DNA of 64,000 bases from Roseovarius sp. MMSF_3350 (GTDB taxonomy: Bacteria > Pseudomonadota > Alphaproteobacteria > Rhodobacterales > Rhodobacteraceae): positions 1-64,000 of the forward strand of contig NZ_JASHIZ010000015.1 in the NCBI RefSeq assembly GCF_030733425.1. The letters run 5' to 3'. The notes beneath the pieces were generated by a model. The model was not told the DNA's origin, searched no databases, and saw only the letters and a program-made list of their open reading frames with translations. Shown here piece by piece: positions 53,387-63,216 of the stretch (the first letter of the stretch is position 1; the number at the start of each line of letters is the position of its first letter). The translations under genes were made by a program, and so were the position numbers.

Positions 53387-55147
53387 ATGCCCACCAGTAT
53401 CTCTCGCTCGGATTATGCCGCCATGTTCGGTCCCACGACCGGCGACAAGGTGCGGCTGGCCGACACTGATCTGATCATCGAGGTCGAACGCGACTTGACG
53501 GCCCTGAACGCGGGTGCAGCCACGACGGGCGGTACCGGAGACAACGCCACCCTCTACGGCGAGGAGGTCAAATTCGGTGGTGGCAAGGTTATCCGGGACG
53601 GCATGGGGCAGTCCCAGGCCACCCGGTCCGAAGGCGCGGTGGATACCGTGATCACGAATGCCCTGATCCTGGACTACACCGGCATCTACAAGGCGGATGT
53701 CGGTCTGAAGGACGGCACCATCCTTAAGATCGGCAAGGCCGGCAACCCCGACACCCAGCCGGGCGTCGACATCATCATCGGCCCCGGAACCGAGGTCATT
53801 GCAGGCGAAGGCCGCATCCTGACGGCAGGCGGCTTCGACAGTCATATCCATTTCATCTGTCCGCAACAGATCGAGGACGCGTTGCATTCGGGACTGACGA
53901 CGATGCTGGGCGGTGGTACGGGGCCGGCGCACGGTACGCTCGCCACCACCTGCACGCCGGGGCCGTGGCATCTCGGGCGGATGTTGCAGGCCGCCGATGC
54001 CTTTCCGATGAACCTGGCCTTCGCGGGAAAAGGAAACGCGTCGCTGCCGGCGGCGCTGGAAGAGCAGATTATCGCCGGGGCCTGCGCGCTAAAACTGCAC
54101 GAGGACTGGGGCACGACCCCGGCGGCCATAGACTGCTGCCTGTCCGTCGCGGACGCGATGGATGTGCAGGTAATGATCCACACGGACACGCTCAACGAGT
54201 CGGGCTTCGTGGAAAACACCGTGGCGGCGATGAAGGGCAGGACGATCCATGCCTTCCACACCGAGGGCGCGGGTGGCGGGCACGCACCCGATATCATCAA
54301 GATCTGCGGGCAGGGAAACGTGTTGCCCTCCTCGACCAACCCGACGCGGCCCTTCACGGTGAACACGCTGGAAGAGCATCTGGACATGCTGATGGTCTGC
54401 CACCACCTCGACAAGTCGATCCCCGAGGATATCGCCTTTGCCGAAAGCCGCATCCGGCGCGAGACCATCGCCGCCGAGGATATCCTGCACGACATGGGAG
54501 CGTTCAGCATCATCGCTTCGGACAGCCAGGCCATGGGTCGTGTCGGAGAGGTGATCATCCGCACGTGGCAGACGGCGGACAAAATGAGGAAACAACGCGG
54601 TCGCCTGTCCGAGGAGACCGGCGAGAACGACAATCTGCGGGTCCGTCGTTATGTCGCCAAGTACACGATCAATCCGGCCATCGCGCACGGCCTGTCGGAC
54701 CATATCGGCTCCGTCGAGGAAGGCAAGAGGGCCGATCTGGTGCTGTGGCATCCGGCGTTCTTCGGAGTGAAGCCCGAGATGGTTCTGATCGGCGGGTCGA
54801 TCGCCTGTGCGCAGATGGGCGACCCCAACGCCTCGATCCCGACGCCACAACCGGTTTACACACGCCCCATGTTCGGCGCTTTCGGTCGCGCCGTCGAAGC
54901 ATCGGCGGTGACCTTCGTTTCGGCAGCTGCCGCGGATGCGGGCATCGGAGACAGCCTTGGGCTCGCCAAGCAGACGCTGCCCGTTCAGAAAACCCGCGAC
55001 ATCGGCAAGGCCGACCTGAAGCTCAACGATGCTTGCCCTGAGATCGACGTGAACCCCGAAACCTACGAAGTGCGCGCTAACGGCGAATTGCTGACCTGTG
55101 AACCGGCCAGCGAGTTGCCCATGGCGCAGCGCTATTTCCTGTATTGA
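53387..55147 (+). CDS. ureC: Urease alpha subunit
   Basis: UreC is the catalytic subunit that hydrolyses urea to ammonia and carbamate. The 586-residue protein carries all nickel ligands at a constant shift of 19 from the Klebsiella enzyme: His153, His155, carbamylated Lys236, His265, His291 and Asp379, plus the catalytic flap Cys338-His339. All are intact, so the enzyme should be active if nickel is loaded. The ATG at 53387 is preceded by AAGGT. The extra length relative to Klebsiella is N-terminal to the first ligand. Confidence 0.97.
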   Translation: MPTSISRSDYAAMFGPTTGDKVRLADTDLIIEVERDLTALNAGAATTGGTGDNATLYGEEVKFGGGKVIRDGMGQSQATRSEGAVDTVITNALILDYTGIYKADVGLKDGTILKIGKAGNPDTQPGVDIIIGPGTEVIAGEGRILTAGGFDSHIHFICPQQIEDALHSGLTTMLGGGTGPAHGTLATTCTPGPWHLGRMLQAADAFPMNLAFAGKGNASLPAALEEQIIAGACALKLHEDWGTTPAAIDCCLSVADAMDVQVMIHTDTLNESGFVENTVAAMKGRTIHAFHTEGAGGGHAPDIIKICGQGNVLPSSTNPTRPFTVNTLEEHLDMLMVCHHLDKSIPEDIAFAESRIRRETIAAEDILHDMGAFSIIASDSQAMGRVGEVIIRTWQTADKMRKQRGRLSEETGENDNLRVRRYVAKYTINPAIAHGLSDHIGSVEEGKRADLVLWHPAFFGVKPEMVLIGGSIACAQMGDPNASIPTPQPVYTRPMFGAFGRAVEASAVTFVSAAAADAGIGDSLGLAKQTLPVQKTRDIGKADLKLNDACPEIDVNPETYEVRANGELLTCEPASELPMAQRYFLY

Positions 55148-55152
55148 ACACC

Positions 55153-55626
55153 ATGACACACCTTCCGATCGCCCAGAAACTGCACGAGGCCGGCACCTGG
55201 ACCGGTGAGGCGGCGCTGTGTGCGCTGACCTACGAAGACCGTTTTTTCCGACGCCGCAAGCTTACCGTGGATCAAGGTTGGTCGCTTGTGGCCGATTTCG
55301 AACAGACGGTGTCGTTAAATGACGGAGACGCCCTGGAAACCACCGATGGGCGGCTTGTGCGCATCGCCGCGGCCCCGGAGGCACTGTTGGCAGTGTCGGG
55401 GCCCGGTCTGGCGCGCTTGGCTTGGCATATCGGCAACCGGCACACGCCCTGCCAGGTGGAGGCGGACAGGCTTTTGATCCGCGATGATCCGGTGATCGCG
55501 CATATGCTGGCCCATCTGGGTGCGACCATGACGCCGGTCACCGAACCCTTCAAACCCGAGGGCGGCGCCTATGGCCATGGCCGGACCCACAGCCACGAAC
55601 ACGGAGCGACGGCCCATGCGCACTGA
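55153..55626 (+). CDS. ureE: Urease accessory protein UreE, nickel chaperone
   Basis: UreE binds nickel and hands it to the UreDFG complex. The 157-residue protein has the C-terminal metal-binding region with GNRHTPCQVE near 92-101 and a His-rich tail [21 protein letters not shown] nine bases upstream overlaps the ureC stop, but the ATG is preferred. It overlaps ureF by 11 bases. Confidence 0.94.
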   Translation: MTHLPIAQKLHEAGTWTGEAALCALTYEDRFFRRRKLTVDQGWSLVADFEQTVSLNDGDALETTDGRLVRIAAAPEALLAVSGPGLARLAWHIGNRHTPCQVEADRLLIRDDPVIAHMLAHLGATMTPVTEPFKPEGGAYGHGRTHSHEHGATAHAH

Positions 55627-56254
55627 TGCCTGGCTATTGACACTGGCTCAGTGGCTGTCCCCGGCATATCCCATTGGCGCCTTCGCCTGGTCGCACGGGA
55701 TAGAACAAGCCGTTCGTGATGGACAGATCACGGATGCCGACACCTTGCAGGCATGGCTGCGCACCTGCCTGAGCGAAGGCGCGGGCCGCACGGACGCGAT
55801 CTGGCTGCGGCTCGCCGCGGGGCCCGGAGACGTGAACGAGATCGACGCGCAACTTCGCGCCTTCGCGCCCTCCGCCGAACGTCTGTCCGAGACAGTTAGG
55901 CAGGGAGCCGCTTTCGTGTATACAACCAATGCCGTCTGGGGGCTCGAGCTCCCTCAGCTTGCCTTGCCGGTTGCAACGGGACGCGCGGCGCATCTGATGA
56001 AGCTCGACATCGACGCCTGCGTGCTGCTCTACCTGCAATCTTTCGTGTCCAACCTCGTTTCCGCCGCCCTGCGCCTGATGCCGCTCGGCCAGACGGAAGG
56101 ACAGCGCGTTCTGACTGCGCTTCAGGATGACATCCTACGCGTCGAAGAAGAGACACGGGGCGCAGACCTCAACGACATCTTCAGCAACGCATTCCTGTCC
56201 GACATCGCGTCGATGCGGCATGAGACCCTCGAACCAAGGCTTTTTCAGTCATGA
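55616..56254 (+). CDS. ureF: Urease accessory protein UreF
   Basis: UreF is part of the activation complex and controls UreG's GTPase. The 212-residue protein has [26 protein letters not shown] near 8-33, the UreF hallmark, and [23 protein letters not shown] at its C-terminus. Its ATG at 55616 lies in the end of ureE, and the stop overlaps ureG (ATGA). Confidence 0.94.
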   Translation: MRTDAWLLTLAQWLSPAYPIGAFAWSHGIEQAVRDGQITDADTLQAWLRTCLSEGAGRTDAIWLRLAAGPGDVNEIDAQLRAFAPSAERLSETVRQGAAFVYTTNAVWGLELPQLALPVATGRAAHLMKLDIDACVLLYLQSFVSNLVSAALRLMPLGQTEGQRVLTALQDDILRVEEETRGADLNDIFSNAFLSDIASMRHETLEPRLFQS

Positions 56255-56874
56255 CCAGGATGAACGGTCCCTTGCGCATCGGAATTGGCGGTCCGGTTGG
56301 CGCGGGCAAAACCACGTTGACCGCCCGTCTGTCAGAGCGGATGAAGGACACGTATTCGATCGGCGTGATCACCAACGACATTTACACTCAGGAAGATGCC
56401 GACGCGCTGGTGCGGATGCAGATCCTGCCCTCGGACCGGATCATCGGAGTCGAAACTGGAGGCTGTCCGCACACGGCAATCCGCGAAGACGCATCGATAA
56501 ACCTGGCCGCTGTCGCCGAAATGCGCGACCGCCACCCGGATGTCGAGGTGGTGTTGATCGAGTCGGGCGGCGACAACCTGTCCGCCACGTTCAGCCCGGA
56601 ACTGGCCGATCTGACGGTCTACGTGATCGACACTGCGGCGGGCGAGGAGATACCGCGCAAGGGCGGCCCGGCGATAACACGATCCGACCTGCTGGTGATC
56701 AACAAGACGGACCTCGCACCGCACGTAGGCGCGTCGCTGGACGTGATGCGAGAGGACGCTGCGCGGATGCGGCAGGGGCGCCCCTTCATTTTCACGTCGC
56801 TCAAGTCAGGTGTCGGCGTCGACGAAGTTCTGAACGAAATCAAAGCTATATCCGGTCTCGGCAAGACAGGGTAG
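56251..56874 (+). CDS. ureG: Urease accessory GTPase UreG
   Basis: UreG drives nickel insertion with GTP. The 207-residue protein has P-loop [10 protein letters not shown] at 13-22, [10 protein letters not shown] near 42, [17 protein letters not shown] near 66-82 with the Cys-Pro-His metal motif, and NKTDLAP as the guanine motif. It closes the ure operon; the next 539 bases contain no intact gene. Confidence 0.96.
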   Translation: MTRMNGPLRIGIGGPVGAGKTTLTARLSERMKDTYSIGVITNDIYTQEDADALVRMQILPSDRIIGVETGGCPHTAIREDASINLAAVAEMRDRHPDVEVVLIESGGDNLSATFSPELADLTVYVIDTAAGEEIPRKGGPAITRSDLLVINKTDLAPHVGASLDVMREDAARMRQGRPFIFTSLKSGVGVDEVLNEIKAISGLGKTG

Positions 56875-56964
56875 GCATGTCAACTCGCAGGCGTAAGGCG
56901 CTTAGGGTTGATACACGTCTTCTGCAGAGAAGTATGGTGAGGTGTCCGAGACCTGGCGGTGTGC

Positions 56965-57119
56965 CGCGGCCCGAAACCGGCTTCTGTGCCTGATTGCGAG
57001 GGCGGCATCGAAGTCCGACAGCTTAGAGCTTTGATTGTCCCGATTTTCGTAATTCAACATCTCAATCTATCCCGATTATCAAAATGGCGTCAAAAGCTTA
57101 ATTTACGGTCACGCACCAA
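56965..57119 (-). pseudogene. Decayed fragment of a LysR regulator and its promoter
   Basis: On the minus strand, 57,119-57,036 aligns with the promoter of lysR (37,430-37,508), including TTGACGCC, GGGATA-ATTGAG and CGGGACAAT. The start codon position reads ATC (57,035-57,033). One base is missing about 20 bases in, and then the frame gives DAALAIRHRSRFRAAA, matching [16 protein letters not shown] of the intact LysR. Similarity fades after about 25 codons. Start lost, frame shifted and gene truncated: a dead copy of a close paralogue. Confidence 0.75.
57033..57073 (-). promoter_or_regulatory. Conserved lysR operator-like element, copy 3
   Basis: The minus-strand run from GGGATAGATTGAGATG to ATCGGGACAATC is the third copy of the element seen at 37,471 and 43,495. 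It is part of the lysR remnant's promoter and may still bind the intact regulator. Confidence 0.5.
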
Positions 57120-57205
57120 CCGGACGAAAGGAGTAGACCGCGCAATTGCTTACCGGGATCAGCCCCGATTCGGACGATCCGATGATGAAATAATCTTCCA
57201 TAAAA

Positions 57206-57232
57206 GGCGTGTTTCTTTTTCCTGAACACGCC
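57206..57232 (+). terminator. Hairpin downstream of the ure operon
   Basis: GGCGTGTT and AACACGCC form a perfect 8-bp stem with an 11-base loop and only a short T-run after it. It is a weak terminator candidate. The rest of 56,875-57,413 holds the lysR remnant and AT-rich leader for the hydrolase gene. Confidence 0.35.
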
Positions 57233-57413
57233 AATTTCCGACCATCATGCAACGTCTACGCCAAACTCTACGGCAAAGTTGCAAGCACCCGTCAAAGAAA
57301 AAACGCTACCCTGCCGACGCCTGCGCCGGGGAAGCAATCCAGCAATCGTTCCGGAAAGCCGCCCTCCCACGGCCTTTATGGATCTCTCGAAATATCGAAC
57401 AAAGGAACTTTAA

Positions 57414-58196
57414 ATGTCCAAGAAACTCAGGACTGCCGTCGCCGCCGCTGCCGCCGCCGCGACCATCACCGCCAGCGCAAGCGCGCAGGAAACGATCCCC
57501 GCGGAACAGCGGGTCAAATCCGTCGTCCTCGTCCACGGCGCCTTTGCGGACGGTTCGGGCTGGCGCGGCGTGTACGATATCCTTACCGCGCGGGGCTATC
57601 GTGTCAGCATCGTTCAGAACCCCCTGACCTCCCTGCAGGACGACGTGGCCGCAACCGACCGCATCCTAGACCGTCAGGACGGTCCGTCGATCCTCGTCGG
57701 GCATTCCTACGGCGGCACGGTCATCACCGAGGCGGGCATCAACCCCAACGTCGCGGGCCTCGTATACGTTTCCGCGCTGGCCCCGGATGTGGGAGAGACC
57801 ACGGGCGATCAGTTCGCCGACATCCCCGCGCCGCCCGAGTTCATCATCGAAACCGGCGAGGACGGCTTCGGCTTCGTCAACCTCGAGGAATTCAAGACGG
57901 GCTTTGCCGGCGACACTACTGATGCAGACGCGGCCTTCCTCCGCGATAGCCAGGTGCCGATCAACATGGAGATCTTCGGAACGCCCGTGAAGCATGCCGC
58001 CTGGAAGGACAAGCCGAGCTGGGCCGTGATCGCGACCGAGGACAAGGCCATCGACCCGAAACTGCTGCGTCACACCGCGGATCGGATCGGCGCCGTTTCG
58101 GTCGAGGTGCCCGCCAGCCATGTGGTCTTTCTGACCAAGCCCGGCGAAGTCGCCGACGTGATCGATCAGGCCGCCCGTGCCTCCGGCGGAAGCTGA
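57414..58196 (+). CDS. Exported alpha/beta hydrolase
   Basis: The 260-residue protein has a signal peptide (about 1-24, ending ASA-QE) and an alpha/beta-hydrolase core: HGAFADGSGW near 41 (oxyanion hole) and nucleophile Ser98 in VGHSYGG, with the catalytic histidine in PASHVVFLT near 234. It resembles small esterases related to plant salicylate esterase. The substrate is unknown. AAAGGAA precedes the ATG at 57414. Confidence 0.85.
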   Translation: MSKKLRTAVAAAAAAATITASASAQETIPAEQRVKSVVLVHGAFADGSGWRGVYDILTARGYRVSIVQNPLTSLQDDVAATDRILDRQDGPSILVGHSYGGTVITEAGINPNVAGLVYVSALAPDVGETTGDQFADIPAPPEFIIETGEDGFGFVNLEEFKTGFAGDTTDADAAFLRDSQVPINMEIFGTPVKHAAWKDKPSWAVIATEDKAIDPKLLRHTADRIGAVSVEVPASHVVFLTKPGEVADVIDQAARASGGS

Positions 58197-58298
58197 CCTA
58201 GCAAGCTCATGCGGCGGGCTGGTCTCGCCGCGTGAACCTCCAGCCCGTTCACCCAGAAATCTTATGCGGGGAATTCACCCCGGCAATGGAGCCAGACC

Positions 58299-58502
58299 AT
58301 GTCCCGTATTAACGTGAAATCCATTCTTTCGTGGAGCGTAATACTGTTCCTGATCTCTGTAGCGGCGGTTTCCATCGCCACGTGGATCGTTAACGTCGAC
58401 AGTTTCTCCGGCAGCTACCCTCAAGCCGACCGCGCATGTAACTTGCCCGGATCCGAGCCGTGCCAGATCGTCATATCGGGCAAGCGCCATGTCCGGTTCT
58501 GA
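58299..58502 (+). CDS. Small single-pass membrane protein
   Basis: The 67-residue protein has one transmembrane segment (about 10-31, SWSVILFLISVAAVSIATWI) and a periplasmic-looking tail with two cysteines (47 and 55). No family is recognised. Its last 14 bases overlap the following hydrolase gene, so the two may be co-translated. Confidence 0.6.
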   Translation: MSRINVKSILSWSVILFLISVAAVSIATWIVNVDSFSGSYPQADRACNLPGSEPCQIVISGKRHVRF

Positions 58503-59466
58503 CTCGTTCCACATGACCCGGCGCAGTGCGATTGCCGGCGGCGCGGGTCTGCTGATTGCGGCGAGCACGCCTTGCCTGACCGCCTCCGGCCTGCGGGCCG
58601 AAACATCACCCTCCAACACAGGACCACAGACCATGACCTATATCTCCGCCGATGACGGCACGCAGATCTTCTACCGCGACTGGGGCCCGCGTGATGCGCA
58701 ACCCATCGTGTTCCACCACGGCTGGCCCCTGACGGCCGACGAATGGGACGCCCAGATGCTCTATTTCCTAGACAAGGGCTTTCGCGTGATCGCTTTCGAT
58801 CGGCGCGGGCACGGGCGCTCGGACCAGACGGAAACCGGCAACGAGATGGACACCTATGCCGCCGATGTCATCGCCCTGGCCGACGCGCTGGACCTGAAGG
58901 CGGCCGTGCATGTGGGCCATTCCACCGGCGGTGGCGAGGTCGTGCACTACGTCGCCCGCGCCAAGCCCGGGCGTGTCTCGAAACTGGTCCTGATCGGCGC
59001 CGTGCCGCCGGTGATGGTGAAGAAGGACGGCAACCCCGATGGCACGCCGCTGGAGGTGTTCGACGGTTTCCGCGAGGCGCTTCTGGCGAACCGGCCGCAA
59101 TTCTACCTCGACGTGGCATCGGGCCCCTTCTACGGCTTCAACCGACCCGGTGCGGAGGTCAGCGAAGGCCTGATCCGCAACTGGTGGCGGCAGGGAATGC
59201 AGGGCAGCGCCAAGGCGCATTACGATTGCATCAAGGCCTTTTCCGAGACCGACTTCACCGAGGATCTGAAGGCGATCCAACTGCCGACGCTTGTGATGCA
59301 TGGCAGTGACGATCAGGTCGTGCCCTTCAAGGCCTCCGCCGCGCGGACGGTCGAGATCATGCCGAACGCGACGCTCAATGTCTATGAGGGTGCGTCGCAC
59401 GGTATGGCGGCCACTATGGCCGGCAAGATCAACGAGGACATCCTGGGCTTCCTCAAGTCCAGCTGA
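58489..59466 (+). CDS. Alpha/beta hydrolase with Tat-like leader (chloroperoxidase-type)
   Basis: The 325-residue protein has a Tat-like signal (MTRRSAIAGGAG near 9-20), then a hydrolase domain with HHGWPLTADEW near 76, FDRRGHGRSDQ near 103, nucleophile Ser145 in VGHSTGG, and MHGSDDQVVPF and EGASHGM for the acid and histidine. This is the non-haem (cofactor-free) haloperoxidase/esterase family. The start may be at 58489 or at ATG 58513, which directly opens the Tat motif. Confidence 0.85.
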   Translation: MSGSDSFHMTRRSAIAGGAGLLIAASTPCLTASGLRAETSPSNTGPQTMTYISADDGTQIFYRDWGPRDAQPIVFHHGWPLTADEWDAQMLYFLDKGFRVIAFDRRGHGRSDQTETGNEMDTYAADVIALADALDLKAAVHVGHSTGGGEVVHYVARAKPGRVSKLVLIGAVPPVMVKKDGNPDGTPLEVFDGFREALLANRPQFYLDVASGPFYGFNRPGAEVSEGLIRNWWRQGMQGSAKAHYDCIKAFSETDFTEDLKAIQLPTLVMHGSDDQVVPFKASAARTVEIMPNATLNVYEGASHGMAATMAGKINEDILGFLKSS

Positions 59467-59518
59467 AAAGGCGCGCCTGTCCCCCGATGCGCGCCTGCGC
59501 GGGCTCTGCCGCCCGCCA

Positions 59519-59548
59519 AGCTTCCCCCGCTTCTCCCCGGGGGAAGCT
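59519..59548. terminator. Hairpin between hydrolase and ABC transporter operon
   Basis: AGCTTCCCCCG and CGGGGGAAGCT form a perfect 11-bp stem with an eight-base loop between two converging transcripts. There is no T-tract. The remaining bases to 59,696 show no credible gene. Confidence 0.55.
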
Positions 59549-59696
59549 CATGTAAGCTGAAACGATGCAGAACTCATTTACCTGGAACGGTGCGGCATCG
59601 CAGAAACAAAAGCCTGGAGCTGTGAACCTTGAAGACCAAGCGCGCGATGTCGTGAAGATAGTTCGGATAGGGCGTATCATCTCGTCAAAAGATCGC

Positions 59697-61307
59697 TCAT
59701 GCCAATTGTCGGTCCCATTTTGTGCCGGGTACAGCCGCCAGAAGGCTACGCGTGTAGTCCTCCTTGGGATCGAGAAAGACCTCGGCTACCGGGCCGATTT
59801 CCACCAGCTTGCCCTTTTGCATCACGGCCACCCTGTCGCAAAGCTGCGCCGCCACGCGCATGTCATGGGTGATGAACATCAGGGAAAGGTTCAGTCGGCT
59901 TTGCAAGTCTCGCAACAGGTCAAGCACCTGGGCCTGGATGGACACGTCGAGCGCGGATACGGCCTCGTCAGCGATGATAAGGTCGGGATCCATGGCCAGG
60001 GCCCGGGCAATCCCGATGCGCTGTCGCTGCCCGCCCGAAAACTCGTGCGGATAGCGGTCGGCGGCGCCCGCATCCAGTTCGACGATTTCCAGAAGTTCCC
60101 GTGCGCGCGCATGGGCTTTTTGTTTGGGAACGCCCTGCACGATGGGACCTTCGGAGAGTGCGTGCAGGATCTTCTTGCGCGGATTGAGCGAGGCATAGGG
60201 ATCCTGGAAGATCATCTGCACGCGCCGGCGCGCGCGGCGCAGTTCCTCTGACGTGAGGCTGTTCATGTCCTGTCCGTCCAGGATGACTTCGCCGCTGTCG
60301 GCCTTTACAAGCCGTACGATTGCACGGCCCACGGTCGACTTTCCCGAGCCGGATTCTCCGACGATGCCCAGCACCTCGCCGCGCGAAAGGGTGAAGGAGA
60401 CATCGTCGATCGCGGTAACGCTGCGTGCGGCCTTGAACAGACCGCCCGAGGTGACAAAGGTCTTGCACAGGTTGCGCACCTCCAGCACGGGCGTCGCGCG
60501 TACCGGCTCCGGCGTCGGGACGTGATCGGACGGGATCGCCTCCAGCAGGGCCTTGGTATAGGCGTGCTGCGGGTTGTCCAGAACCTCGCGCGCCTCGCCT
60601 TGCTCGACGATCTCGCCATGGCGCATGACGATGACCCGGTCGGCGATTTCGGCGACGACGCCGAAATCATGGGTGATGAACATCACCGCCATGCCATGCC
60701 GGGACTGGATGGTCTTGATCAGGTCGAGGATCTTTGCCTGCGTGGTCACATCCAGAGCGGTCGTCGGCTCGTCCGCGATCAGGATCGCCGGATCGAGGGC
60801 CAATGCCATGGCGATCATGGCACGTTGACGTTGACCGCCCGACAATTGGAATGGGTAGGCGCGAATGATCTTCTCGGGGTCGGGCAGCCCTACTTCGTGG
60901 ACAAGGGCCAGCGCCTTGGTGCGCCGCTCGGACGGGCTGTGGCGGTTATGCGCCTCGAAGACCTCGGTGATCTGGTCTCCGATCCGCATCAGGGGGTTGA
61001 GAGCCGTCATCGGTTCCTGGAAGATCATGCCGATCCGGTCACCGCGCAGCTGGCGCCGCTCATTGTCCGGCATGGCCAGCAGGTCGCGCCCTTCGAATAG
61101 GGCAGAGCCCTGAGCGACCTCAACCTGATCGGGCAGCAGCCCCATGAGAGCGTTGGCGGTCATGGATTTGCCCGATCCGGATTCACCCACGACACAAAGG
61201 ATCTCACCGGACTTCAGATCGAAGCCCACGTTCTGAACGGCATGGTCGCGGTCGGCCCCAGGCGGAAGCGATATCGCCAGATCGCGGATCGACAATACGG
61301 TCTCCAT
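59697..61307 (-). CDS. Peptide ABC transporter, fused double ATPase
   Basis: The 536-residue protein joins two DppD/DppF-type ATPase domains. Each has a Walker A (GESGSGKS near 39 and again near 322) and an ABC signature (LSGGQRQRAMIAMAL near 155 and FSGGQRQRIGIARAL near 432). It powers uptake of di- or oligopeptides or related compounds through the two permeases encoded directly upstream. It lies one base after the DppC-like gene. The fused form is common in alphaproteobacteria (GsiA/YejF type). Confidence 0.92.
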   Translation of the reverse strand: METVLSIRDLAISLPPGADRDHAVQNVGFDLKSGEILCVVGESGSGKSMTANALMGLLPDQVEVAQGSALFEGRDLLAMPDNERRQLRGDRIGMIFQEPMTALNPLMRIGDQITEVFEAHNRHSPSERRTKALALVHEVGLPDPEKIIRAYPFQLSGGQRQRAMIAMALALDPAILIADEPTTALDVTTQAKILDLIKTIQSRHGMAVMFITHDFGVVAEIADRVIVMRHGEIVEQGEAREVLDNPQHAYTKALLEAIPSDHVPTPEPVRATPVLEVRNLCKTFVTSGGLFKAARSVTAIDDVSFTLSRGEVLGIVGESGSGKSTVGRAIVRLVKADSGEVILDGQDMNSLTSEELRRARRRVQMIFQDPYASLNPRKKILHALSEGPIVQGVPKQKAHARARELLEIVELDAGAADRYPHEFSGGQRQRIGIARALAMDPDLIIADEAVSALDVSIQAQVLDLLRDLQSRLNLSLMFITHDMRVAAQLCDRVAVMQKGKLVEIGPVAEVFLDPKEDYTRSLLAAVPGTKWDRQLA

Positions 61308-61308
61308 C

Positions 61309-62148
61309 TCAGCGTCCCTTCCGTGCCAGCCGGGGGTTCAAAGCGTCGTTCAGCCCCTCGCCAATCAGGTTCAGAGCCAGAACCGTCAGCAGGATCGCCA
61401 CACCCGGAATGAAGCTCAGCCACCAGGCCGAGCGGATCACCGTGCGCGCCGCGCCGATCATGTAGCCCCAGCTCATGATGTTCGGGTCCCCCAGCCCGAG
61501 GAACGACAACGAGCTTTCCAGCAGGATCGCCGTCGCCACCATCAATGAGGCCATTACGATGATCGGCGACATCGCATTCGGCAGGATATGCCCGAAGAGG
61601 ATACGACCGTTGGACAGCCCCGCGAGCCGGGCGGCATCGACAAATTCACGTTTGCGCAGGGACAGCACTTCGGCCCGCACGAGGCGCGCGACGGGCGGCC
61701 AACTGACGATAGCGATGGCCAGCGTTATCGTCGGCAGCGTCGGTTCCAGGATCGCGACCAGGACAATGGCGAGCGCAAAGTTCGGGATGGTCTGGAAAAA
61801 TTCGGTAAAGCGCATGGCCCCGTCATCGACCAACCCCCCATAGAAGCCCGCGAACGCCCCCAGCGGCACGCCGATCAACAGCGCCACGAGGGTCGACACC
61901 AGCCCCACGATCAGTGAGACGCGCGCGCCATGGACAAGACCTGCCGCCACGTCGCGGCCCAATGTATCGGTGCCCAGAGGAAAGCCCTCGGTGCTGAACG
62001 GTTCAAGGAAAGGCCGTTGCACCATCTTCCACGGGCTTTCCGGGTAAATCAGCGGCGCGAAGATGGCCAAGAGAACGACGCAGCTCAGGATCACCGCTCC
62101 TATCACCGCGCCGCGGTTGCGGGAAAACCTCTTGAGGAAATCTATCAT
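61309..62148 (-). CDS. Peptide ABC transporter permease, DppC-like
   Basis: The 279-residue permease has about six hydrophobic segments and the DppC signatures LGTDTLGRDVAAGLVHGARVS near 69-89 and ESSLSFLGLGDPN near 223. GAGGAGA before the ATG at 62148 decides the start; nine codons upstream are open. It lies between the DppB-like permease and the fused ATPase. Confidence 0.92.
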   Translation of the reverse strand: MIDFLKRFSRNRGAVIGAVILSCVVLLAIFAPLIYPESPWKMVQRPFLEPFSTEGFPLGTDTLGRDVAAGLVHGARVSLIVGLVSTLVALLIGVPLGAFAGFYGGLVDDGAMRFTEFFQTIPNFALAIVLVAILEPTLPTITLAIAIVSWPPVARLVRAEVLSLRKREFVDAARLAGLSNGRILFGHILPNAMSPIIVMASLMVATAILLESSLSFLGLGDPNIMSWGYMIGAARTVIRSAWWLSFIPGVAILLTVLALNLIGEGLNDALNPRLARKGR

Positions 62149-62158
62149 GCGTGTCTCC

Positions 62159-63124
62159 TCAGATCCGCGGATCAATCAGCCGATACACGATATCGGTGAT
62201 GATGTTGAAGGCGATGACCATTGCCGCCGAGACGAGGAACACGCCGAGGAGCGTGTTGTAGTCTCGCGCGGTAAGGCTCTCGAACATGAGGCGGCCGATG
62301 CCGGGCCACGCAAACACGGTTTCGGTCAGAACGGCACCGCCCACCAGTTGCCCGGCCTGCAAACCGGCCAAAGTCACGACGGGTAACAGCGCGTTGCGCA
62401 GTATATGACGCCGCCGGATGGTTCCCTCCCGAAGACCCTTCGCGCGGGCGGTCTTGACGAAATCCATCTGGCTGACTTCGAGAACCGATGATCGGGTCAT
62501 CCGCAGGTACACCGCCATGAAGAACAGCCCCAAAGTCAGCGCTGGCAGGAAGAGGTGTTCCAGCCGATCCAGCACCGCGGTCATGCCGGTGTATTCGGCG
62601 CCCACGGTTTCGTATCCGAAGGCCGGAAACCAGCCCAGATGAACCGAGAAGAGCACGACGGCCATCAGCGCCACCCAGAAAAGCGGTGTCGCATAAAAGA
62701 GCAATGCCATGGTGGTGATCGCGGTATCGCTCCATTTGCCCTGACGGGCGGCGGCGGCAAGGCCGAACAAGACCCCGAGAAGCAGAGACATGCCAAAGGC
62801 GGTCATGGTCAACAAAAGCGTGGCGGGCAACCGGTCTAGTATCAGGTCCAACACGGGCATCTGCTGACGGTAGGAGTAGCCCAGGTCAAGCTGGACTACG
62901 CCCGAAACGTAATTCCAGAACTGTACGTAGAGCGGCTGATCCAGCCCGAACTGTCTGCGCAGTTGCTGGATGAATTGTTCGTCTGCAGCGCCTGCCTCGC
63001 CTGCCATGACCATGGCCGGGTCGCCGGGGGCGGCATGGATCAGGAAGAAATTCAGCACAACGACCAGCAAAAGCGTGATGACAGCTTTGGCGGTACGGCC
63101 AAGTATGGCGGCGGCGAGGTTCAT
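62159..63124 (-). CDS. Peptide ABC transporter permease, DppB-like
   Basis: The 321-residue permease has hydrophobic helices and the DppB motifs HAAPGDPAMVMAG near 30, FGLDQPLYVQFWNYV near 59, and FVKTARAKGLREGTIRRRHILRNAL near 224 (EAA loop). It is the first permease gene after the substrate-binding protein, separated by a terminator-like hairpin. Confidence 0.92.
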   Translation of the reverse strand: MNLAAAILGRTAKAVITLLLVVVLNFFLIHAAPGDPAMVMAGEAGAADEQFIQQLRRQFGLDQPLYVQFWNYVSGVVQLDLGYSYRQQMPVLDLILDRLPATLLLTMTAFGMSLLLGVLFGLAAAARQGKWSDTAITTMALLFYATPLFWVALMAVVLFSVHLGWFPAFGYETVGAEYTGMTAVLDRLEHLFLPALTLGLFFMAVYLRMTRSSVLEVSQMDFVKTARAKGLREGTIRRRHILRNALLPVVTLAGLQAGQLVGGAVLTETVFAWPGIGRLMFESLTARDYNTLLGVFLVSAAMVIAFNIITDIVYRLIDPRI

Positions 63125-63168
63125 TTTCTGGGCCTGCTCGGTTCGCGGTGGTCTCTAGTGGCCGAAAA

Positions 63169-63202
63169 AGGGCTGGCCCGGGTCATGTCGGGCCAGCCCT
63201 TC
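63169..63202 (-). terminator. Terminator or attenuator between binding-protein and permease genes
   Basis: On the minus strand AAGGGCTGGCCCG and CGGGCCAGCCCTT form a perfect 13-bp stem with an eight-base loop, followed by a U-run (TTTTT overlapping the stem end). It would give far more binding protein than permease mRNA. Confidence 0.75.
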
Positions 63203-63216
63203 GAATTGCCCGGAGG

